Origin: Exiguobacterium mexicanum
GTDB taxonomy: Bacteria; Bacillota; Bacilli; Exiguobacteriales; Exiguobacteriaceae
DNA length: 64,000 nucleotides
Direction: 5' to 3'
Assembly (NCBI RefSeq): GCF_005960665.1
Contig: NZ_CP040676.1
Location: 754,501-818,500, forward strand
The notes beneath the pieces were generated by a model. The model was not told the DNA's origin. It did no database searches and was given only the letters and a program-made list of their open reading frames with translations. This document shows positions 46,174-54,355 of this stretch, piece by piece (positions within the stretch are counted from its first letter, which is position 1; each line of letters opens with the position of its first letter). The position numbers and the translations under genes were made by a program.

Positions 46174-47355
46174 TTGACGACTAAACAAAAGAAACAATTG
46201 GCGATTCTCATGTTGAACATGTTCATCGCTGTAGCAGGATTCGGGATCATCATTCCGATCATTCCTGATTATTTGAAGATGATCGGAGAAGGCGGCACTG
46301 CTGCCGGTCTCATGATCTCAGTCTTCGCAGGGACCCAGTTGCTCATGTCGCCGATCGCCGGGAAATGGGCGGATGTTTACGGACGCCGTCTGATGATTAT
46401 TTTAGGTCTGATCGGCTTTACCGTCTCGATGGGCGTCTTTTACTTATCTGACAACCTGACCGTCCTCTTGATTTCACGGGCGATCGGCGGCGTCGGAGCC
46501 GCGCTATTGATTCCGGCGATTTTCGCCTACGTGGCTGACATCACCACGCTCAAGCAACGGGCGAAAGGGAACAGCTATATTTCCGCGGCAATGTCGCTCG
46601 GGATCGTTATTGGACCGGGGATCGGTGGCTTCTTCGCTGAGTTCGGTTTGAAGGCGCCGCTTCTCTTGTCAGCGATTGTCTCGTTCGTCGCCGTCATCTC
46701 GTCGATCATTCTATTGAAGGAACCGGATCGAGAACCATACGTTCAAACGAGCGAGAGCGAGTCGTTGCCGCGCCAACTCGTGTCGTCGACACGGAAGCCG
46801 TATTTCTTCGTGCTCGTCATCAATTTGGTCATGGCGTTCGGTTTGATGGCGTATGAATCTGTCCTCGGCTTGTTCGTCAGTGAGACGTTCAGCGCGACAC
46901 CGCAACAAATCGCGGTCATGATCACCGGGACAGGCATCGTCAGTGTCATCGTGCAGCTGTTCGCCGTCGACCGTCTCGTTTCATTGCTCGGTGAGATCAA
47001 AGTCGTGCTTATCTTCATCATGCTCGCCGCGCTCGGCTTCTTGTTCTCGCTGTTCGCCGGGTCTTACACGATTTTCTTCGCCGTCACGTTGATTATCTTC
47101 TTGTCGACGTCGATTTTACGACCGGTGTTGAATACGCTCGTGTCGAAAATGGCCGATAAGGAACAAGGGTTTGCGATGGGGATGAACAACGCCTATATGA
47201 GCATCGGCAATATCGTCGGGCCGACACTCGCCGGGATTGCGTTTGATATCGATATGCGCTATCCGTTCGTGATGGGACTCGTCCTGTTGCTCGTGACGTT
47301 CGCCGGAACGTTGAACTGGTCGAAGCGGAAAGCGACGGCCACGTTCGAACAATGA
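46174..47355 (+). CDS. MFS multidrug-type efflux transporter (NorA/Blt-like)
   Basis: TTG 46174 with GGAAGTGA upstream starts a 393-aa protein with 12 helices. GKWADVYGRRLMIILGLIGF is the MFS motif A, and SYISAAMSLGIVIGPGIGGF is motif C typical of drug:H+ antiporters. It resembles NorA, Blt and Bmr. The actual substrate is unknown. YunF follows after 17 bases and may be read from the same mRNA. Confidence 0.85.
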   Translation: MTTKQKKQLAILMLNMFIAVAGFGIIIPIIPDYLKMIGEGGTAAGLMISVFAGTQLLMSPIAGKWADVYGRRLMIILGLIGFTVSMGVFYLSDNLTVLLISRAIGGVGAALLIPAIFAYVADITTLKQRAKGNSYISAAMSLGIVIGPGIGGFFAEFGLKAPLLLSAIVSFVAVISSIILLKEPDREPYVQTSESESLPRQLVSSTRKPYFFVLVINLVMAFGLMAYESVLGLFVSETFSATPQQIAVMITGTGIVSVIVQLFAVDRLVSLLGEIKVVLIFIMLAALGFLFSLFAGSYTIFFAVTLIIFLSTSILRPVLNTLVSKMADKEQGFAMGMNNAYMSIGNIVGPTLAGIAFDIDMRYPFVMGLVLLLVTFAGTLNWSKRKATATFEQ

Positions 47356-47372
47356 TGTAAGGAGGGAACATG

Positions 47373-48218
47373 ATGATTTATGTCGGTGTGACGGGATGGG
47401 GCGACCACGATTTGCTCTATACGAACCCGGAAGAACGTAAACATAAACTGTCGACCTACGCGGGGCATTTTCCGACTGTCGAGATCGATTCCTCGTTTTA
47501 TGCGATTCAACCTGTGAAGAACTATGAGAAGTGGAACCAGGAGACACCGGAAACGTTCCAGTTCGTCGTCAAAGTTTCCAGGGAAATGAGCGGACATGAC
47601 CGCGAACCGAAATTACCGCTCGCCGAACTGTTCGAACGGTACCGGACCTCGGTCGAACCGTTGAAGCAGGCCGGAAAACTCCGGGCCGTGCTCGTCCAGC
47701 TGCCGCCGTGGTTTGACGTCTCAAAGCCGCATCTCGATTATTTGCGGACGATTCGCGACGAGTTGAAGGACTATGACATCGCGATCGAGTTCCGAAACCC
47801 GACTTGGTTCTCCGAGGCGTTCCGGGAGCGGACGCTCGCTTTCTTGACGGAACTTCGGTTCATCAACACGATCTGTGATGAGCCGCAGACGAAAGAGAGC
47901 AGCATCCCGTTCGTGCCGGTCGTGACCAATCCGGAAGTGGCCGTCGTTCGCTTACACGGGCGCAACACGGCTGGCTGGCTTAGAAAACCAGGAATGACGA
48001 GCCAAGAGTGGCGTCATGTGCGTTGTCTGTATCGCTACAGTGAAGACGAACTGCAAGAGCTCGCGGCGGCGCTCAAACAAGTCGACGCAACGGCGAAGTC
48101 GGTGTACGTCTACTTTAACAACAACTCGGCCGGAGACGCGGTACCGAACGCCAAACGGTTGATCGAGATCCTCGGTGCCGAATATGAGCTCGCCCCGAGC
48201 CAAATCAGCCTGTTCTAG
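47373..48218 (+). CDS. yunF: DUF72 family protein YunF
   Basis: I start at ATG 47373, six bases after GGAGGG; 47370 is an adjacent alternative. The 281-aa TIM-barrel-like DUF72 protein has GVTGWGDHDLLY, the VEIDSSFYAIQ segment, FQFVVKVSREMSGH, VQLPPWFD, IEFRNPTWF and a YVYFNNNSAGDAVPNA ending. The biochemical activity of the family is not established. It is followed 14 bases later by yunD, as in Bacillus. Confidence 0.85.
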   Translation: MIYVGVTGWGDHDLLYTNPEERKHKLSTYAGHFPTVEIDSSFYAIQPVKNYEKWNQETPETFQFVVKVSREMSGHDREPKLPLAELFERYRTSVEPLKQAGKLRAVLVQLPPWFDVSKPHLDYLRTIRDELKDYDIAIEFRNPTWFSEAFRERTLAFLTELRFINTICDEPQTKESSIPFVPVVTNPEVAVVRLHGRNTAGWLRKPGMTSQEWRHVRCLYRYSEDELQELAAALKQVDATAKSVYVYFNNNSAGDAVPNAKRLIEILGAEYELAPSQISLF

Positions 48219-48232
48219 GAAGGGGAATCGTC

Positions 48233-49573
48233 TTGAGAACGATCACGATGTATCATTATAATGACTTACATTCGAAATTTCATAACTGGCCGCGTCTCGT
48301 CTCGTTTTTGAACGAGCACCGGACAGAAGAGACGCTCGTCTTCGATCTCGGCGACCATGCCGATCGGACCCATCCGGCGACGGAAGTGACGCGAGGACAA
48401 GTGAACGTCCGCCTGCTCAATCGCGTCCAACCGACGGCGGTCACGATTGGGAACAACGAAGGCATCACGTTCCCGCATGACTGGCTCGCCCATCTATACG
48501 AAGAAGCGGAGTTCCCGGTGTTGCTCGCGAACGTCTATCAGGCGGATGGCACGAGACCCGATTGGGCGACGGAGACGCTCGTCGTCGAACGAGACGGACT
48601 CCGCATCGGGCTGTTCGGCGTGACGGCACCGTATGAAGAACTTTATCCGGAACTCGGTTGGACCATCGAAGCGCCACATGAGGCGACGAAACGTGCGCTT
48701 GAAACACTCCGAGACTGTGATATCGTCATCGCCCTCAGCCACCTCGGTTTTTATGCAGATGAGCGGCTCGCCGAAGCATTTCCGGAAATCGATGTCATCC
48801 TCGGGGCCCATACCCATCACGTGCTCGATGATGGGGTCGTCACGAACGGTGTCTTGATCGCCCAGGCCGGCAAATACGGGCAATACGTCGGGGAAGTGGA
48901 ACTCACCCTCGATGGGAACCGAGTCATCGAGAAGCGGGCCAGTTTGCATGACTTGACGGAACGAGAGACAGATGAAGCGACGGTTTCGACCTTACAAGAA
49001 GAATACAGCCAAGCCGAGCGGCTGCTCGACGTGACCATCGCTGACACGCCGGGTTATCCGAGCGACTGGTTCGGCCCATCTGCCCTCGGTGAACTGTTGG
49101 CAGGCGGGCTGGCGGACTGGTGTGACGCTGAAGTGAGCGTGATCCCGGCAGGCGTCCTATTGGAAGGATTATTGCCGGGGCACGTCACGCTCAATATGCT
49201 TCACCGCATCTGTCCGCATCCGATCAACCCTTGTCTGCTCTCGCTGGACGGAGCCACGCTGATCCGTTTTTTAAACGATGTGCAAGAAGAAGCGTTCACG
49301 ACGATGCATGTCCGTGGCCTCGGATTTCGCGGAACGGTGCTTGGCGCCCCGATTGTCCACGGTCTCGAGTTGAGGCATGGTCGCTATTACGTCCACGGTC
49401 AGGAAGTCGAGCTCGATGAGACGTATCGCGTCGCCACGGTCGACATGTTCACGTTCGGTCCGCTCCTTCCTTACTTGGCCGACCAGACGAAGCGTTACTT
49501 CATGCCAGAACTGCTCCGTGATGTGTTGCGGGAAACGATTGTGACACGCCATAATGCCATCCGAAAAGGATAG
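48233..49573 (+). CDS. yunD: 5'-nucleotidase/UDP-sugar hydrolase family metallophosphoesterase YunD
   Basis: A 446-aa protein from TTG 48233 (AGGAAGGGG upstream), without a signal peptide, so cytosolic. Metal motifs are YHYNDLHSKF (DxH), FDLGDHADR, IGNNEG in place of GNHE, LSHLGF and GAHTHH. The C-terminal half is the 5'-nucleotidase C domain. GNNE instead of GNHE is the YunD-subgroup form. It probably cleaves a nucleotide or phosphate ester, substrate unknown. Confidence 0.85.
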   Translation: MRTITMYHYNDLHSKFHNWPRLVSFLNEHRTEETLVFDLGDHADRTHPATEVTRGQVNVRLLNRVQPTAVTIGNNEGITFPHDWLAHLYEEAEFPVLLANVYQADGTRPDWATETLVVERDGLRIGLFGVTAPYEELYPELGWTIEAPHEATKRALETLRDCDIVIALSHLGFYADERLAEAFPEIDVILGAHTHHVLDDGVVTNGVLIAQAGKYGQYVGEVELTLDGNRVIEKRASLHDLTERETDEATVSTLQEEYSQAERLLDVTIADTPGYPSDWFGPSALGELLAGGLADWCDAEVSVIPAGVLLEGLLPGHVTLNMLHRICPHPINPCLLSLDGATLIRFLNDVQEEAFTTMHVRGLGFRGTVLGAPIVHGLELRHGRYYVHGQEVELDETYRVATVDMFTFGPLLPYLADQTKRYFMPELLRDVLRETIVTRHNAIRKG

Positions 49574-49621
49574 GGGCAGGGCCGGTCGGCATGATATGAT
49601 AGAAGAGTGGAGGTGTGAAAC

Positions 49622-50002
49622 ATGATTAGAGTGAATCGCCACGGCTATACCGTCATCGAAGAAAAACGGGACGGTTTTGACGAGGAGGCATTCATCGCAC
49701 GCTATAGCGACGTGCTCGATAAGTATGATTATATCGTCGGGGACTGGGGTCACGGACAACTTCGGTTGAAAGGATTTTATGAGACAAAATCCAAGTTCGC
49801 GACATATGACAATCGGATCGACCATGTGATGGATTACGTGTATGAATACTGTAACTTTGGGTGCCCGTTCTTCGTGCTCAAGAAAAAGACGGAAATCGAT
49901 GAGGCGGAAGACGGTCCGGTCTTCGGCGGCACGAAACAACCGCTCAAACTGAAACGCAAATTCAATAAGTCGGAAGAAGCTGAACCTTCGACCGGCACAT
50001 GA
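49622..50002 (+). CDS. yutD: YutD family protein
   Basis: A 126-aa protein matching the YutD/DUF1027 pattern: YDYIVGDWGHGQLRLKGFYE, YEYCNFGCPFFVLKK. Cytosolic, role unknown; conserved near lipA and yunD in Firmicutes. Ends before a terminator. AGGTG precedes the ATG. Confidence 0.85.
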   Translation: MIRVNRHGYTVIEEKRDGFDEEAFIARYSDVLDKYDYIVGDWGHGQLRLKGFYETKSKFATYDNRIDHVMDYVYEYCNFGCPFFVLKKKTEIDEAEDGPVFGGTKQPLKLKRKFNKSEEAEPSTGT

Positions 50003-50029
50003 CGCGCTGATGACATCAGCGCTTTTTTT
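50003..50029 (+). terminator. Terminator of yutD
   Basis: GCGCTGATG (50004-50012) and CATCAGCGC (50014-50022) followed by seven T residues. Confidence 0.85.
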
Positions 50030-50158
50030 GTTACATTTATTTTCCAAATGTTTCTTTTAGGTGAAAAGACGGTGTGACAGGTTTAGGGGTGGGAAAATTG
50101 TGATAACTTATATTTATAGCAATTGTTTCTGTTCGGGTTTTGGAAGTGAGGTGGAAGT

Positions 50159-50464
50159 ATGCAACACGTACAAACGGCGACCGTCGGTGACCGCGATGAC
50201 GTCCACAACCGAATTCACAATCTCGGTCTGGGCTTACTTGCGATGTTGTTCTTCGGGTTAGGGAGTATCATGACGTTTTACTTCACGGCCGCAGTCCTTC
50301 TCTATGAGGTTGTCCACGTATTGCTGATCCGCCGCTTTGAATATCGTCAGGCGTTTCTGAGAAGCCGTCTATTTAAAATCATTTCGTTGGTGGCAGTGGC
50401 CACAGGTGTGCTCTTATTTATTTTATCGATGTCACAGTTTTTCATGGGCAATGTGATGTATTGA
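50159..50464 (+). CDS. Small integral membrane protein, unknown function
   Basis: 101 aa from ATG 50159 (GAGGTGG upstream). A polar N-terminal segment of 20 residues is followed by two closely spaced hydrophobic helices (about 22-52) and a C-terminal helix (about 74-98). I know no family. It stands alone, with no clear partner. Confidence 0.6.
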   Translation: MQHVQTATVGDRDDVHNRIHNLGLGLLAMLFFGLGSIMTFYFTAAVLLYEVVHVLLIRRFEYRQAFLRSRLFKIISLVAVATGVLLFILSMSQFFMGNVMY

Positions 50465-50568
50465 GGGGGAGGGAAAAAAACCTTTTCCCTTTTTTCGTGG
50501 TTTTTTGAAACTTTTCTGGAGGCGATGACGTACACTTAGGAAAGACCTCACAAAAAGGATGATGAAAA

Positions 50569-51243
50569 ATGACTGCACAGTTAAAACAACATGCCCAAAA
50601 AATGTTAACCGGAAAGCGTTGGCTGATGGCCGGGCTATTAATTTTATTCGTCGTCTTGAACGGGATTCCACAATCGTTCGCGCCGCCTGTCCCTGTAGAC
50701 CCAGAGGCGATACCGACAGCGGCTGACACGGGACTTACGTTCTTGTCGCTTCTTCTCACTTTGTTGATTGCACCGCTCACGATTGGCTGGGCGTGGCTCG
50801 TCCTTTCCGTTTCACGCGGCGAGCGGCCAGGCGTCTCAAAGTTGTTCGAGCCATTTAGAACGGGCTACGTCAAGCACGTGCTCGCCCCGTTCTTCATGGG
50901 ATTGTTCATTTTCTTATGGACGTTGCTCCTCGTGATCCCGGGAATCATCAAAGGGTTCTCGTACTCACTGACGTATTACATTTTACGGGACCAACCGGAA
51001 CTATCGGCCCTTGAGGCGATCACGGAATCACGCCGCATGATGGATGGGCATAAGATGGACGCGTTCAAACTTGTCCTCTCATTCATCGGTTGGTTCTTCG
51101 TCGGGGTGTTCACGCTCGGAATCGGTTTCTTGTACGTCTACCCGTACTTCACGACGACGTACGCGACGTTCTACGACTCGATTCGTCAAGCGGAACGACT
51201 ACAGACAAACCATGCCGGAACGGATTTCGAACAAGGATTCTAA
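50569..51243 (+). CDS. DUF975-like membrane protein
   Basis: A 224-aa protein with about five helices. GLFIFLWTLLLVIPGIIKGFSYSLTYYILRDQPELSALEAITESRRMMDGHK (landmark 120-170) is the DUF975 pattern: a membrane hairpin followed by the SALEAI-S--MM-G-K motif. Function unknown. Its 3' end faces glpX across a shared terminator. Confidence 0.75.
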   Translation: MTAQLKQHAQKMLTGKRWLMAGLLILFVVLNGIPQSFAPPVPVDPEAIPTAADTGLTFLSLLLTLLIAPLTIGWAWLVLSVSRGERPGVSKLFEPFRTGYVKHVLAPFFMGLFIFLWTLLLVIPGIIKGFSYSLTYYILRDQPELSALEAITESRRMMDGHKMDAFKLVLSFIGWFFVGVFTLGIGFLYVYPYFTTTYATFYDSIRQAERLQTNHAGTDFEQGF

Positions 51244-51246
51244 ACG

Positions 51247-51279
51247 AAAACCTCCGCTCATCGAGAGCGGAGGTTTTAT
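51247..51279. terminator. Bidirectional terminator between DUF975-like gene and glpX
   Basis: AAAACCTCCGCTC (51247-51259) and GAGCGGAGGTTTT (51265-51277) form a perfect 13-bp stem between convergent genes. Confidence 0.9.
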
Positions 51280-52259
51280 TATGCGTTGATTTCTTGTTTT
51301 TGGAGGTATGGCTTGAGTGACAACGTGTGCTCGGCGATGACTTTACGAATCGTCTTCGTTTTCGAGCGCATGACGAGCGACGTCGTTTCGACGATATCGT
51401 CCGTCAAGAATTTGACGCCGTCGAGCAGTTCGCCTGACGTGACGCCTGTCGCCGCAAAGATGCAGTCATCGCTCTTGACGAGGTCGTCGATTGTGAGCAA
51501 TTGGAGCGGGTCGTCGATGCCCATCGAGATGACGCGCGCCGTCTCTTCTTCGTTCATCGGGTGAAGGCGTGCCTGCATGTCGCCACCGAGCGCTTTGACG
51601 GCCGCTGCCGTGATGACGCCTTCCGGGGCGCCGCCCGTGCTGATAAAGATGTCAATCGGATTTGATTTGACGGCTGCCGCGATTCCCGCCGAGACGTCTC
51701 CGTCTTCGAACAGCTTGACACGAGCGCCCATGTTCATCGCCGCTTGACGCAAGTGCTCATGGCGATCACGGTCTTGCATGATGACCGTGACTTCTTCGAT
51801 ACGCTTGCCGTTATAGAGGGCTGCCTTCTCGATGATCGATTCGAGCGGTTCGTCGAGCGAGACTTTCCCTTTCAAATTCGGTCCGACGACGAGTTTATCC
51901 ATATACATATCCGGTGCGTGGAGGAGGGCGCCCTTATCGGCGACCGCGATGACGACCATGGCATCGCCGAGCCCTTTGGCGACGATTGACGTCCCTTCGA
52001 GCGGGTCGACCGCGATGTCGACTTCCGGCCCAAACGTCGTGCCGAGACGTTCACCGATATAGAGCATCGGTGCCTCATCGAGCTCGCCTTCACCAATCAC
52101 GACGGTGGCGTCCATATTGACCGTCCCGAGTACTTCACGCATTGCTGACGTGGCTGCGTCGTCTGCTTCGTTCTTTTGACCACGACCGATCCATTTTGAC
52201 GAAGCAAGTGCTGCTGCCTCAGTTGCTCGTACGATCTCTAGCGCTAATTCTCGTTCCAT
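51279..52259 (-). CDS. glpX: Class II fructose-1,6-bisphosphatase GlpX
   Basis: A 326-aa gluconeogenic phosphatase (fructose-1,6-bisphosphate to fructose-6-phosphate). Metal and phosphate motifs: KNEADDAATSAMR, VVIGEGELDEAPML, DIAVDPLEGTSIVAKG and FISTGGAPEGVITAAA. A promoter on the minus strand (TTGACA at 52316-52311, 17-bp spacer, CATTAA 52293-52288) lies just before it. GGAGGG precedes the start. Confidence 0.95.
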   Translation of the reverse strand: MERELALEIVRATEAAALASSKWIGRGQKNEADDAATSAMREVLGTVNMDATVVIGEGELDEAPMLYIGERLGTTFGPEVDIAVDPLEGTSIVAKGLGDAMVVIAVADKGALLHAPDMYMDKLVVGPNLKGKVSLDEPLESIIEKAALYNGKRIEEVTVIMQDRDRHEHLRQAAMNMGARVKLFEDGDVSAGIAAAVKSNPIDIFISTGGAPEGVITAAAVKALGGDMQARLHPMNEEETARVISMGIDDPLQLLTIDDLVKSDDCIFAATGVTSGELLDGVKFLTDDIVETTSLVMRSKTKTIRKVIAEHTLSLKPYLQKQEINA

Positions 52260-52287
52260 AGTGTTGTACCCTCCACGTGATGTCTAT

Positions 52288-52316
52288 TTAATGTGTCATA
52301 CTATTTATTGTGTCAA
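52288..52316 (-). promoter_or_regulatory. Promoter of glpX
   Basis: On the minus strand, TTGACA, 17-bp spacer, CATTAA. Confidence 0.5.
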
Positions 52317-52417
52317 TCCGTGGATTAGTGTATCACAATCAGATAAATGATGTAAATAGGTGAGATTCTTTTCTCGAACGAGAAAAAGGATTACTATAGG
52401 AGGCAGGGGGGATTCCG

Positions 52418-52861
52418 ATGTATTTTGTGAACAGAGAAAAGATTAGCGAGACGTTGGCCCATATGGAGACGATGCTCGGTCGACTTGATCAACTAGAGGG
52501 GGACGCCTTCACGGTCGAACTGGCGAAACAGCGGTTGGCCGTCCATTTGATGGAAGGCGTGATTGATGTCGGCAACTCGATGATTGATGGCTTCATCATG
52601 CGCGACCCGGGCAGTTATGAGGACATCGTCGATATTTTGCTCGATGAACGCGTGCTCGATGCCGAGACGGCAGTAGCCGCAAAAGCGCTCGTGGCGCTAC
52701 GGGCTCATTACGTCCGGGAGTTCGTCACGGCAGACTCGGACCGATTCGACGCTTGGGTCGAGCGCTATAGAGCGACGTTCGAGGCATTCACAGAGCAGGT
52801 CCGGCATTATATCGAAGTGGAACTTGGACCTGTATCAGCATTTCTACCAGAAAGCGAGTGA
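52418..52861 (+). CDS. yutE: DUF86 (HepT-like) protein YutE
   Basis: The 147-aa helical protein begins MYFVNREKISETLAHMETML, contains HLMEGVIDVGNSMIDGFIMRDPGSYEDIVDILLDERVLD and ALVALRAHYVREFV, all matching the YutE/DUF86 family. The canonical toxin motif Rx4HxY of HepT is not clearly kept, and no MNT antitoxin gene lies beside it. A housekeeping or vestigial role is more likely than a toxin. It is followed within a few bases by yutF, as in Bacillus. Confidence 0.8.
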   Translation: MYFVNREKISETLAHMETMLGRLDQLEGDAFTVELAKQRLAVHLMEGVIDVGNSMIDGFIMRDPGSYEDIVDILLDERVLDAETAVAAKALVALRAHYVREFVTADSDRFDAWVERYRATFEAFTEQVRHYIEVELGPVSAFLPESE

Positions 52862-52865
52862 TTGG

Positions 52866-53636
52866 ATGGATTCGATTAAAGGATACTTATTTGACTTAGA
52901 CGGCACGATTTATGCGGGGACAGCCCCGATTCAAGCAGCGGTCGATTTCGTGAATCGACTCGAAGCAACGGGCTTCCCGTACTTGTTCGTCACGAACAAT
53001 GCGTCGATGACGCCGAAACAAGTGGCAGATAAGCTCGTCTCGATGGGTGTACATGTCACACCGGAGCACGTATTGACGAGCGCCATGGCGACGGCCCGTT
53101 ACATCGAGAAGATGACGCCGGGCGCGACGGTTTACATGATTGGGGAAGACGGCTTGCGTTTAGCGCTTGAAGAACGTGGCTTCCACGTGACGAAAGAGGC
53201 GAAGGCGGACTATGTCGTCATCGGGCTCGACCGCCATATCACTTACGAGAAGTTGGCGAAAGGCGCACTCGCGATTCGTTCCGGTGCCCGCTTCATCTCG
53301 ACGAACGGTGATATCGCCATCCCGACCGAACGTGGCTTTTTGCCTGGGAACGGGGCGCTCACATCCGTCTTGGCTGTGACGACGGAAAAAGACCCATTCT
53401 TCATCGGAAAACCGGAACCGGTCATGGTCGATATCGCCCTCGAGATGATCGGTCTCACAAAAGAAGAGGTCGTCATGGTCGGGGATAACTATCATACCGA
53501 CATCTTGTTCGGGATCAACGGTGGACTCCGGACGCTTCATGTCAATTCGGGCGTACACGGTCCGGCCTTTATCCAAGAACAAGAAAAGCTCCCGACCTAT
53601 ATGGTCGAAAGCTTAGATGAATGGACGCATGCATGA
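52866..53636 (+). CDS. yutF: HAD-superfamily (NagD-like) phosphatase YutF
   Basis: 256 aa from ATG 52866, four bases past the yutE stop. HAD motif I is YLFDLDGTIYAG (nucleophile Asp and acid/base Asp, about 10-12), motif II LFVTNNAS, motif III Lys in the GKP region and motif IV VMVGDNYHTDI. The cap is of the NagD/4-nitrophenylphosphatase class. A sugar or nucleotide phosphate is the probable substrate. Confidence 0.9.
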   Translation: MDSIKGYLFDLDGTIYAGTAPIQAAVDFVNRLEATGFPYLFVTNNASMTPKQVADKLVSMGVHVTPEHVLTSAMATARYIEKMTPGATVYMIGEDGLRLALEERGFHVTKEAKADYVVIGLDRHITYEKLAKGALAIRSGARFISTNGDIAIPTERGFLPGNGALTSVLAVTTEKDPFFIGKPEPVMVDIALEMIGLTKEEVVMVGDNYHTDILFGINGGLRTLHVNSGVHGPAFIQEQEKLPTYMVESLDEWTHA

Positions 53637-53637
53637 A

Positions 53638-53668
53638 AAAAAAGGGATGACTCACGTCTCCCTTTTTG
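53638..53668. terminator. Bidirectional terminator between yutF and the nfu gene
   Basis: AAAAAGGGA, loop, TCCCTTTTT between convergent genes, with GAC/GTC pairing inside. Confidence 0.8.
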
Positions 53669-53669
53669 T

Positions 53670-53897
53670 TTAGAATACTTGTTCGACTTCAACGATGCCA
53701 GGTACTTCTTCGATGAGCGCACGCTCAATCCCGGCTTTCAAAGTGATGGTTGAAGATGGGCAGCTGCCGCATGCACCCATCAAACGAAGTTTGACGATGC
53801 CTTCTTCCACGTCTACGAGTTCGACGTCACCGCCGTCGCGAAGCAAGAACGGGCGTAATTTATCGAGTACTTCTTGGACTTGATCAAACATTTCCAT
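53670..53897 (-). CDS. NifU C-terminal domain Fe-S carrier (Nfu/YutI)
   Basis: I start at ATG 53897, eight bases after AAAGGGG. The 75-aa protein is a single Nfu domain: [20 protein letters not shown] and [19 protein letters not shown], where CGSC is the cluster-binding pair. It carries [4Fe-4S] clusters from the Suf system to target proteins. Confidence 0.9.
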   Translation of the reverse strand: MEMFDQVQEVLDKLRPFLLRDGGDVELVDVEEGIVKLRLMGACGSCPSSTITLKAGIERALIEEVPGIVEVEQVF

Positions 53898-54029
53898 GGT
53901 ATCTACCCCTTTCTGGTTCCCTTTCATTCTAGCAAGTTTGAGATTGTTTCTCAATCATTAACGCTGAGCGTTTTGTGACGATACGACTTATTGAATTTTG
54001 TATAATAGGAGAGAACAGGGGGAATGGAC

Positions 54030-54317
54030 ATGAAAATCACGGTATATGGGGCTGAGGTGCAGTGTGCGAGCTGCGTCGGGGCACCTAGCTCGATCGAGAC
54101 ATATGAATGGTTGCAAAGTGCGCTTGCCCGGAAATATCCGGATCAGGCGTTCGAGTTCGAGTACATCGATTTCGAGACGGCTGACGACGACATCGCTGAG
54201 GCGATCAAGCAAGACGAGTGGTTTTATCCGCTTGTCCTCTTGAATGGGGAAGTCGTGGATGAAGGGGTCGTCCAGTTACGAAAAGTCTACTCGGCCATCG
54301 AGCAGACGACAGCATGA
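54030..54317 (+). CDS. yuzD: YuzD family thioredoxin-like protein
   Basis: 95 aa from ATG 54030, seven bases after AGGGGG; ATG 54024 is too close. VYGAEVQCASCVGAPSSIETYEWL holds a CxxC and fits YuzD/DUF1462; the end LVLLNGEVVDEGVVQLRKVY supplies the thioredoxin-fold tail. It lies divergently beside nfu, as in Bacillus, so a redox role linked to Fe-S is plausible. Confidence 0.85.
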   Translation: MKITVYGAEVQCASCVGAPSSIETYEWLQSALARKYPDQAFEFEYIDFETADDDIAEAIKQDEWFYPLVLLNGEVVDEGVVQLRKVYSAIEQTTA

Positions 54318-54318
54318 A

Positions 54319-54352
54319 AAGAGTCGAGCGACGATTGTCGTTCGACTCTTGT
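54319..54352. terminator. Bidirectional terminator between yuzD and the subtilisin gene
   Basis: AAGAGTCGAGCGAC and GTCGTTCGACTCTT (54319-54350) form a long near-perfect stem between convergent genes. Confidence 0.85.
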
Positions 54353-54355
54353 TCG

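Noticed and set aside
52418-52861. HepT-like toxin of a toxin-antitoxin pair
   Set aside because: The Rx4HxY motif is not clear, no MNT partner is adjacent, and the yutE-yutF order is a conserved housekeeping arrangement.
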